Below, piece after piece: positions 9,102-16,134 of a stretch of DNA of 64,000 nt. Position 1 is the stretch's first letter. Every line of letters begins with the position of its first letter. Made by a program: the position numbers and the translations under genes. Origin of the DNA: Lachnoclostridium sp. An118 (GTDB taxonomy: Bacteria > Bacillota > Clostridia > Lachnospirales > Lachnospiraceae); NCBI RefSeq assembly GCF_002160985.1, contig NZ_NFLQ01000003.1:62001-126000 (forward strand). The letters run 5' to 3'. The notes beneath the pieces were generated by a model. The model ran no database searches and was not told the DNA's origin. It saw nothing but the letters and a program-made list of their open reading frames with translations.

Positions 9102-10280
9102 CTAGTGATGGAACAGGCGGATGCCGGTGAATGCCATCACCATGCCGTGGCTGTTGCAGGCCTCGATGACATTGTCATCCCGGACAGAGCCTCCCGGCTG
9201 GGCCACATACTTCACGCCGCTCTTATGGGCTCTCTCAATGTTGTCGCCAAAGGGGAAGAAGGCGTCGGAACCGAGGGCCACGTCTGTCAGCTTGTCCAGC
9301 CACTCTCTCTTCTCCTCTTTCGTGAACACCTCCGGCTTCACCTTGAAGGTCTGCTCCCATTTTCCGTCTGCCAGCACATCCATGTACTCGTCCCCGATGT
9401 ACAGGTCGATGGCGTTGTCTCTGTCGGCCCGTCCGATCTTGTCCAGGAACTGCAGGCCCATCACCTTCGGTGACTGGCGCAGCCACCAGTTGTCCGCCTT
9501 CTGTCCGGCCAGCCTGGTGCAGTGGATGCGGGACTGCTGTCCTGCCCCGATACCGATGGCCTGTCCGCCTTTCACGTAGCAGACGGAGTTGGACTGGGTG
9601 TATTTCAGGGTGATCATGGAGATGGCCAGGTCTATCTTTGCCTCTTTGGGCATCTCTCTATTTTCTGTCACAATGTTGTCAAAGAAATCGTCCCCGATGT
9701 GGAGCTCATTTCTGCCCTGCTCAAAGGTAACGCCGTACACTTCCTTGTGCTCCAGAGCTGCCGGCACATAGTCAGGGTCGATCTGGATGATGTTGTAGTT
9801 CCCTTTTTTCTTCTGCTTCAGTAGCTCCAGCGCCTCCGGCTCATACCCGGGGGCGATGACACCGTCAGACACCTCCCTCTTGATGAGGCGGGCTGTGTCC
9901 ACGTCACAGACGTCGGAAAGGGAAATAAAATCTCCGAAGGAGGACATCCTGTCCGCCCCTCTCGCCCTTGCGTAGGCGCAGGCCAGAGGAGAGAGCTCTC
10001 CCAAGTCGTCCACCCAGTAGATCTTTGCCAGCGTGTCCGTGAGGGGCAGGCCCACCGCCGCTCCCGCCGGAGACACATGCTTAAAGGAGGTGGCTGCCGG
10101 AAGTCCGGTGGCCTCCTTCAGCTCCTTCACCAGCTGCCAGCCGTTAAAGGCGTCAAGAAAATTGATATACCCCGGCTTCCCGTTCAGCACTGTGATGGGG
10201 AGCTCGCCCCCGTCCGCCATATAGATCCTGGACGGCTTCTGGTTGGGGTTGCATCCGTATTTCAGTTCCAGTTCCTTCAT
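9102..10280 (-). CDS. Stand-alone AICAR transformylase (PurH C-terminal domain type)
   Basis: This 392-residue protein resembles the formyltransferase half of PurH, which formylates AICAR with 10-formyl-THF in the penultimate step of IMP synthesis. The catalytic Lys-His pair is visible in TSFKHVSPAGAA (about K67-H68), with SNSVCYVKGGQAIGIGAGQQSR and DAFFPFGDNI further on. The N-terminal IMP cyclohydrolase (MGS-like) domain of ordinary PurH is missing, and the gene starts cleanly with GGAGGG 7 bases before ATG. The next gene upstream is an IMP cyclohydrolase of a different fold, so the two restore the full step. Confidence 0.88.
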   Translation of the reverse strand: MKELELKYGCNPNQKPSRIYMADGGELPITVLNGKPGYINFLDAFNGWQLVKELKEATGLPAATSFKHVSPAGAAVGLPLTDTLAKIYWVDDLGELSPLACAYARARGADRMSSFGDFISLSDVCDVDTARLIKREVSDGVIAPGYEPEALELLKQKKKGNYNIIQIDPDYVPAALEHKEVYGVTFEQGRNELHIGDDFFDNIVTENREMPKEAKIDLAISMITLKYTQSNSVCYVKGGQAIGIGAGQQSRIHCTRLAGQKADNWWLRQSPKVMGLQFLDKIGRADRDNAIDLYIGDEYMDVLADGKWEQTFKVKPEVFTKEEKREWLDKLTDVALGSDAFFPFGDNIERAHKSGVKYVAQPGGSVRDDNVIEACNSHGMVMAFTGIRLFHH

Positions 10281-10323
10281 TTCTTATCCCTCCGCAAATC
10301 GTGTTCTCTTTATCCGTGTCAGT

Positions 10324-11037
10324 TTATTTATTCTTGTTGATGATCTTTGACTCGTATGTGCCTGTAGCAATGTCAATGTACCGCACAAACAGGGAGACCC
10401 TGTTGTCCTCGTTGAGGCTGCTCCACAGCGTGTCCGCAAAGGCGTCCATGTCGTCCGGGATGGCGATACGCTTCGGCTCTCCCTCAAAGCTTGGAAGAGG
10501 ATTGCCATCATGCATGTAGGTGTGGATGAAATGTCCCTCCCCCGGCACGGCATTCTCGTAGGCAAATGTATAGCGGCAGCAGCTTCCCGGGTCGCCGTTC
10601 CTGCTCTTTAAGATGGACATGGCGTAATTGAATTTTCCGCCCTCCACGTGCATGATGCCGGAAATGCGGGGCGTGTAGTTGGGCGCGTCGGGCTCAAACT
10701 CACGGCTGCGCAGAGACTGCTCAAAGGTCATCTGCCTGTCCATTCCCTCATAGATGGTATCGGTCTGGTCCCCGTTTGTGACGATAGTCTTATTTCCAAG
10801 GACCCGCACAGGGGCGTAGATGATCAGGCTCGGGTCTGTCAGCTTCGACTCGTCGAAGGCCTGGGTGCGGATGCCCTCCCCGTCCTCCACGAAGACCCGG
10901 TTCCGGCTGTTCTCGCTCCTGCCCATGATAAAATAGGCTGTGACAGCTTTTTTGCCGTCGGCGCTCCTCCCGATGATGATCCCTCTTCCGGGGTAGGAGT
11001 TTTCCTGTAATTCTTTTTCAATTGACAACATTTCCAT
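10324..11037 (-). CDS. IMP cyclohydrolase, PurO-like
   Basis: The 237-residue protein looks like the archaeal-type IMP cyclohydrolase family (PurO). Landmarks are YPGRGIIIG, TAYFIMGRS, NYTPRISG, and YEN followed by GEGHFIHTYMHDGNP. PurO closes the FAICAR ring to IMP. It lies 43 bases upstream of the stand-alone AICAR transformylase, which strongly supports this role. AGGAG lies 8 bases before the ATG. A second in-frame ATG two codons later is an alternative start. Confidence 0.82.
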   Translation of the reverse strand: MEMLSIEKELQENSYPGRGIIIGRSADGKKAVTAYFIMGRSENSRNRVFVEDGEGIRTQAFDESKLTDPSLIIYAPVRVLGNKTIVTNGDQTDTIYEGMDRQMTFEQSLRSREFEPDAPNYTPRISGIMHVEGGKFNYAMSILKSRNGDPGSCCRYTFAYENAVPGEGHFIHTYMHDGNPLPSFEGEPKRIAIPDDMDAFADTLWSSLNEDNRVSLFVRYIDIATGTYESKIINKNK

Positions 11038-11135
11038 GAGTGACTCTCCTCTTTATCTTGTATTTGCTGGTTTCCCACTCTCTCCATTATATAAGATATA
11101 CGAATATTTTTCCACCATTAATCAGTATTCGTTAT

Positions 11136-11173
11136 AAAAGAAAAGCAGGGAACAGTCTGTCACTGCTCCCTGG
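11136..11173 (-). terminator. Terminator after the HPr-like gene
   Basis: On the minus strand CAGGGAGCAG/CTGTTCCCTG pairs except for one central mismatch and is followed by TTTTCTTTT, right after the HPr-like stop codon. Confidence 0.75.
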
Positions 11174-11179
11174 CACCTT

Positions 11180-11416
11180 TTACGCTATCACATATCGGCT
11201 GATGGCTTTCACGACTTCCTCACAGCTCTCATCAGAATAAATACACAGCTCCAGAACATTTTCCAGTCCGAGAGCCAGTATTCCGAGCAGTGATTTGGCG
11301 TCAACAACCTTTTTGCTGCTCTTCTTCAGATCCATGTCGCACTCATACCTGGATACAACATTGGTAAAATCCATCACCTCTTCCGGCGTCCTGAATTGTA
11401 CTTTCACCTGATCCAT
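11180..11416 (-). CDS. HPr-like protein lacking the phosphorylated histidine
   Basis: The 78-residue protein follows the HPr fold pattern, and its second half fits well (DAKSLLGILALGLE aligns with the HPr region KSIMGVMSLG around Ser46). Where HPr has GLHARP it reads RTPEEVMD, and there is no histidine anywhere in the protein. It therefore cannot pass phosphate in the sugar PTS. The serine matching Ser46 remains, so a regulatory role like that of Crh is possible (inference). It is monocistronic, with its own terminator. Confidence 0.75.
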   Translation of the reverse strand: MDQVKVQFRTPEEVMDFTNVVSRYECDMDLKKSSKKVVDAKSLLGILALGLENVLELCIYSDESCEEVVKAISRYVIA

Positions 11417-11563
11417 ACAACTTCTCCTTTTCCAAAAATTTTCTTAAAACTATATATTCTTTTCTGTCTGTCTCTGTTCTGCCAGCTTCTATCATATAGG
11501 ATTATTGCCCGGATGGCAGGCAGATATTTTTAAAAAAGGAGTAATTTTTTAATCTTTTTTTGT

Positions 11564-13090
11564 CTAAAGATGTATTTTTCTGTACTCCAGGGGGAGCATC
11601 CCCTCCTCCTCCCTGAAAATGCGGCTCATATACTTGGGGTCCGTGTATCCGGCCGCGTCCGCAATCTGGGTCAGCTTCATATTTGTGCTCACGAGGAGCT
11701 CCTTTATCTTGTCCATGCGGACCGCCTTTATGATCTCGGTAAAGGTGCTCCCTGTCTCCTTTTTAAGCCGGGTACTCAGGTACTCGCCGGACACGCCCAG
11801 CTTGGAGGCGATCTCCTCCAGAGTGATGCCCTGGCTGTAATATTCCAGTATCAGCCTCCTCGCCTTCCGCACAAGAAGACTCTCCTCACCCTCACTGTCC
11901 TCCCCGCCCTCCAGGGTATCGGCCAGCCCTGCAAAAATCTCCCGTATCTGCTCCCAGGTCACCGCCTCCAGTATCTCCTCCATCTGCCTGGACATCTCCG
12001 CCGCCCCGGGGACGGTGCGCCCGCACTCGCCGGCTGTGTGGCAGACCATGTTAAAATACCGGAAGCATCCCTCCTTGACCTGTCTTGGCTGAAAACGCCC
12101 TTCCTCGCAGTAGGAGAGAAAGCTCCGGATACAGCGGCCCAGCCCGCCGCTGCTTTGATGGAGGGCCTGCTTTGTCCTTGTCTCGATATCCAGAGGATAT
12201 TTAAATGGGTGTCCCTCCTGCTCCCTCTCCTCGTACACGATAAGCCTTCCCGGCCCCTCAGCGAGGCTGCGGTCCAGAGCGCCGCACAGCCGCACAGCGG
12301 CCTCGTGGAAGCCGGCCAGGCCGGCGCACCAGGTCAGACCCATGACCGCCTTTCCCCGGGTCAGCCCGGAAATCATGGGAACCGCCGTCTTTTCCAGATA
12401 CTCCCGGATCTTCTCCTGATCCGCCGCCTTATAGAGAGCTGCCAGCACAAGCTGCCTCTTTTCCCGCCCCAGGGCGCAGACAGAAAACAGGCCGCAGCTC
12501 TCTCCCAAAGGCTCCAGAGCCCCCCGCACAGTGTCTTTGTATGCTCCGTATTTCTTTCCAAGCCAGACGACGAAGATTCCGGTCAGACCGTCCGGGAGAA
12601 GGCCGTATTCCTCCTTCAGCCTTTTTCTCACATAGGGATCCGCCTCCACCTCCCCGGTCAGGGCCGAGAGGAAGGCCCTTTCGGGAGTATACCGGCTCTT
12701 TTCCTCCTCTTCCTGCCGGATGCGGGCCTGCGTCAGCCGCAGGACATCCTCCAGCTCCCTGACCTTCACAGGCTTCAAGAGATAGCTCTCCACTCCCAGG
12801 TCGATCGCTGTCTTTGCGTACTCAAAATCCGAGTAGGCCGACAGCACCACAGCCCGGCAGGGATTCCCTTCACTGCGCAGCACTCTCAGCATGGTCATCC
12901 CGTCCATGCCGGGCATGCGGATGTCCAGTATCACAAGAGCCGGATGCTCCCTCCGTATCAGCTCCAGCCCCTCTCGGCCGTCAGCTGCCGTGCCGGCCAC
13001 CTCATAGTCCGGGCTGATCTTCGGGAGCAGTCCCGCCAGCCCCTTGCGGATGGCCGCCTCATCCTCCACGATCACGATCTTCATGTCCAT
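11564..13090 (-). CDS. AraC-type response regulator (YesN-like)
   Basis: A 508-residue cytoplasmic response regulator. The receiver domain (about 3-118) has the phospho-acceptor Asp in VILDIRMPGMDG (about D56) and the conserved Lys in YLLKPVK (about K106). A long middle region of unknown role follows. The C-terminal AraC/XylS double HTH (about 405-505) contains LEEIASKLGVSGEYLSTRLKK and IADAAGYTDPKYMSRIFR. The start with AAGGAG 6 bases upstream overlaps the kinase gene by 32 bases, so the two are translationally coupled. Such pairs usually control carbohydrate uptake genes, but no transporter is adjacent here. Confidence 0.9.
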   Translation of the reverse strand: MDMKIVIVEDEAAIRKGLAGLLPKISPDYEVAGTAADGREGLELIRREHPALVILDIRMPGMDGMTMLRVLRSEGNPCRAVVLSAYSDFEYAKTAIDLGVESYLLKPVKVRELEDVLRLTQARIRQEEEEKSRYTPERAFLSALTGEVEADPYVRKRLKEEYGLLPDGLTGIFVVWLGKKYGAYKDTVRGALEPLGESCGLFSVCALGREKRQLVLAALYKAADQEKIREYLEKTAVPMISGLTRGKAVMGLTWCAGLAGFHEAAVRLCGALDRSLAEGPGRLIVYEEREQEGHPFKYPLDIETRTKQALHQSSGGLGRCIRSFLSYCEEGRFQPRQVKEGCFRYFNMVCHTAGECGRTVPGAAEMSRQMEEILEAVTWEQIREIFAGLADTLEGGEDSEGEESLLVRKARRLILEYYSQGITLEEIASKLGVSGEYLSTRLKKETGSTFTEIIKAVRMDKIKELLVSTNMKLTQIADAAGYTDPKYMSRIFREEEGMLPLEYRKIHL

Positions 13091-14795
13091 CCACCTCTCC
13101 TTCTGATGCAGGAATATAAATGTGAACTCTTGTAAATTTACCCTCCACGCTCTCAAACCGCAGATAGGCTCTGTCTGAATAGTACAGCCGCAGACGCTTC
13201 CGCACGTTCTCCACCCCCACATGCCCTGTCCAGCTCCGGGTCCTCTCTTCGTCCATCAGTCTGGCAAGGTCCGGGCCGTCCATCCCCCGGCCGTTGTCCT
13301 CCAGCTGGATGTGGAGCATCCCGTCTTCGAGAGTCATGCGTATCTCCAGACGGCACTCCCCCTCTCTGCCCCGGAATCCGTGGCGGATACTGTTCTCCAC
13401 GAAGGGCTGCAGGAGAAGCTTATGTATCTTCATATTCTGTATCCGCTCAGGGACATCCACCGTCACCTTGATCTCTTTGCCCAGCTTTTCCTGCTGCAGC
13501 AGCACATACTGCCCAAGCCAGTACAACTCTCCCCGGACGGGCGACTCCTCCCCGGCATTGATGACCGAATAGCGGAGGATATCCGCCAGGGCCCCCACCA
13601 TCTCACTGATCTCCATCTCATCCTTCTCGATCGCCTTCCAGTTGATAGTGTCCAGCGTATTGTAGAGAAAATGCGGGTCAATCTGGGCCTCCAGGGCCTG
13701 CAGCTCCGCGTTTTTCTGTTCCTCCGCTGTCTGCCTGAGCTTCCTGATGAGCTGCTCTGTCTGCTCTGCCAGACCGTTAAATCCCGTTGCAATGGTGTTC
13801 AGCTCATAGGGACTCTTTGGATTTTCCTCCACGCGGACAGAGAAGTCCCCCTCCCTTGCAGCCGCCATGGCTCCCGCTATCCTCCTCACGGACCGGACCA
13901 TGGGCGCGCTCAGCAGAAAGGCAACGACAGCCAGGACCGCCATGACGGCAAGACCGATGAGCACCTCAAAGGCAAGCTGGCTGAACAGGGTATAGTGGTA
14001 CCGCTCCAGGGAGTACATCTCTGTGATCCTCCATCCCGTGTCCTGCTGGGTCAGGCTCTGTATGTAGTAGTCCCCTCTGGAAGCCTCCGCCGGAGACTTC
14101 CCTGTCTCCCCGCGTTCTGTGGAGGCAACGATCACTTCTCCGTCGCTCACAAAGCTCTTTATCCCCTCCTCCCCTGCCAGGGTATCGCGCAGGACTTCCA
14201 CATCCACCCAGAGCGCCAGTGTCCCCGCGCCTTCTTCCTCCGTGGAGACCGAAAGGCGGCGGAACACCCCGAACACATACCTGCCGTTCTCCTCCGCCGC
14301 GTCTCCCCCGGCCGGACCGCTGTAGGAGAATGTCCTCTCTCCGTCTGTCTGCAGCCTCCATGCGCGCACTGCCTCCTCCATCCAGCCGTTCCCCTCCAAA
14401 TACCGATCCGGCTGGTCGAAGAAAAAGGCACTGTCCTCCAGCAGCAGGGCTGCCCCCGCTGCCCCGGAGCTCTGGCGGACCATCTGCTCCAGGCACCCAT
14501 TTATCTTCTCATTTTCTCCACCTGTCAGCTCCTGTCCCTGCGCCGCCCTCTCCGCAGCCGCCAGGAGGTCTCCGTCCGCAGCCGCCTCATCCAGGAGCGT
14601 CCTGTATCTCTCCAGCGTGATATCCATCAGCTTTTCCGATTGTGCCAGGTCACTGTCCACCTGCTCTTCATACCGGTCCACAAGGATACCGCGCAGGCTG
14701 ACCAGAGCCAGGATGGAGAAAAGAAAAAGAGGAACTGCCGCCAGGAGCAGTATGATAGGCAGCAGCTTCCTCTGAAAGCTTCTTTCTTTTTTCAT
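13059..14795 (-). CDS. YesM-type sensor histidine kinase
   Basis: A 578-residue membrane kinase. It has a first membrane helix (about 12-32), an extracellular sensing region (about 33-265), a second helix (about 272-297), a HAMP segment (about 298-350), the His_kinase motif ALEAQIDPHFLYNTLDTINW (His about 373), and an HATPase with VENSIRHGF and DNGRGM. It phosphorylates the overlapping AraC-type regulator. The start codon directly abuts the stop of the kinase-like gene at 14796, which hints that the three act together. Confidence 0.9.
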   Translation of the reverse strand: MKKERSFQRKLLPIILLLAAVPLFLFSILALVSLRGILVDRYEEQVDSDLAQSEKLMDITLERYRTLLDEAAADGDLLAAAERAAQGQELTGGENEKINGCLEQMVRQSSGAAGAALLLEDSAFFFDQPDRYLEGNGWMEEAVRAWRLQTDGERTFSYSGPAGGDAAEENGRYVFGVFRRLSVSTEEEGAGTLALWVDVEVLRDTLAGEEGIKSFVSDGEVIVASTERGETGKSPAEASRGDYYIQSLTQQDTGWRITEMYSLERYHYTLFSQLAFEVLIGLAVMAVLAVVAFLLSAPMVRSVRRIAGAMAAAREGDFSVRVEENPKSPYELNTIATGFNGLAEQTEQLIRKLRQTAEEQKNAELQALEAQIDPHFLYNTLDTINWKAIEKDEMEISEMVGALADILRYSVINAGEESPVRGELYWLGQYVLLQQEKLGKEIKVTVDVPERIQNMKIHKLLLQPFVENSIRHGFRGREGECRLEIRMTLEDGMLHIQLEDNGRGMDGPDLARLMDEERTRSWTGHVGVENVRKRLRLYYSDRAYLRFESVEGKFTRVHIYIPASEGEVDGHEDRDRGG

Positions 14796-15527
14796 TTATA
14801 CATCCTTCTCGTGCGCATACAGACGACTCTCATCCTGAAACATCACCGTGCCGACACCGGCCACGCTGAAGAACTCCAGCAGCAGGGCATGCTCCATCCT
14901 TCCGTCCAGAAGGTTGACGCGGTCCACCCCCCGCTCAATTGCCTTCAGCCCCCGCTCCACTCTGGAGAGGACACCCTCTGTCACCCTGCCCTGGCTGAGC
15001 ATCTCCTGCACCTGTGCCACGGTCAAGCGGCTGTAGACCTCCGTCCTGGCCTCGTCCTTCCATATCCCTCTGTGGGAGGAGAGATAGACCAGCTTGTCCG
15101 CCTTCAGTCCCACGGCCACATCCAGGGCCGCATCAATAGGATTTATCTCCACGTTCTCCGTGTCGATGTCATTGGGCATGATGACAGGGATATACCCGTT
15201 GTCCAGCATGATGGCAGGGGTCTCCATATCCATGCCGCAGATACCCACCGCCTTGGTGCCGCACAGCTCCAGGAGCTTGGCGATCCTTTTGTTCTCCCGG
15301 AATTTGTCCACGCCGATGGGACAGCCGTGCACCACCACCGGCTTCATGCCAACGGTCTTCAAGAGGGCGATGTCCCTCATCAGCTCCTGCTCTCCCACCG
15401 GGCTCATGTATTTCCTGCAGCCGTACTCGATGACCGCCACCTGCCGGTTGAAATCCCTGATATAGGGGAGGGCGTCTGTCAGCACCTCCGCCTTTTTCTC
15501 TACCTGTTCCAGTATCATCCGCTCCAT
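14796..15527 (-). CDS. Divergent acetylglutamate-kinase-like protein (amino acid kinase fold)
   Basis: The 243-residue protein resembles N-acetylglutamate kinase (RDIALLKTVGMKPVVVHG, AALDVAVGLKADKLVYLS, DGRMEHALLLEFFS and GVGTVMFQ). The key parts are altered. The lysine of the N-terminal KxGG motif is replaced (VIEYGCRK), the HGGGP loop reads HGCPIG, and the segment that normally carries the substrate-binding Arg is missing, which makes the protein about 50 residues shorter. Catalysis as ArgB looks doubtful; a sensor or altered-substrate role is possible. It sits between greA and the histidine kinase, immediately adjacent to the latter. Confidence 0.7.
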   Translation of the reverse strand: MERMILEQVEKKAEVLTDALPYIRDFNRQVAVIEYGCRKYMSPVGEQELMRDIALLKTVGMKPVVVHGCPIGVDKFRENKRIAKLLELCGTKAVGICGMDMETPAIMLDNGYIPVIMPNDIDTENVEINPIDAALDVAVGLKADKLVYLSSHRGIWKDEARTEVYSRLTVAQVQEMLSQGRVTEGVLSRVERGLKAIERGVDRVNLLDGRMEHALLLEFFSVAGVGTVMFQDESRLYAHEKDV

Positions 15528-15552
15528 CTTTCTCCTCCTCCGGATCCAGTTT

Positions 15553-16068
15553 CTAATACTTCCGTATGGCGTCCTCGTCCTCCCCGCCGGTCTTCTCCAC
15601 GGAGCGGATCACCACATAGTATCCTGCATTGTCATTGACCTTCACATACACCCTGTCCCCTGCCCGGTGCTTCATGAGCGCTTTCCCGATAGGGGACTCT
15701 ATGCTGATCTTCCCGTTCAGGGAGCTGCCCCTGACGGAAGTGACCAGCTTAAAGACCTCCGTCTCGTCGTCATCCTCAAAATAGACCTCCACCTTCTTGT
15801 CAAGGCCCACCTCATCGTCCGCCGCGTCGTCCTTCACGATGCGGGCAGTCTTCAGCATCCTCTCCAGATAGCGGATACGGCTCTCATTCTGGTTCTTGTC
15901 CTTCTTGGCCGCATGGTACTCAAAATTCTCGCTCAGATCCCCGTGGGACCTGGCCTCCTTCACCGCCTCAATGGCGTTTTTCCTCACAACCAGCTTCCTG
16001 TACTCGATTTCCTTTTCAATCTTCTCCACGTCCTGCCTGGTCAGCTGTTCTCTCACTTTGAAAAACAT
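15553..16068 (-). CDS. greA: Transcription elongation factor GreA
   Basis: GreA reaches into the RNA polymerase secondary channel and promotes cleavage of backtracked RNA. The 171-residue protein has the N-terminal coiled coil with the acidic tip in GDLSENFEYHAAK (D44, E47) and the FKBP-like C-terminal domain (SPIGKALMKHRAGDRV). The start is slightly uncertain. The ATG at 16068 sits very close to GGAAAGG, and a GTG four codons later has better spacing. The acidic insertion ending EDDDETEV and the C-terminal EDEDAIRKY are unusual but do not touch the active tip. Confidence 0.9.
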   Translation of the reverse strand: MFFKVREQLTRQDVEKIEKEIEYRKLVVRKNAIEAVKEARSHGDLSENFEYHAAKKDKNQNESRIRYLERMLKTARIVKDDAADDEVGLDKKVEVYFEDDDETEVFKLVTSVRGSSLNGKISIESPIGKALMKHRAGDRVYVKVNDNAGYYVVIRSVEKTGGEDEDAIRKY

Positions 16069-16134
16069 CCTTTCCGGACATACAAGTCCATGTCATGTCC
16101 ATTATAGCATACTTTCTTTATATGAAAAGGAGGA

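Noticed and set aside
13221-15638. 805-codon open frame on the plus strand
   Set aside because: It runs antisense to the histidine kinase and kinase-like genes, is rich in His, Leu and Pro, and crosses several real gene borders.
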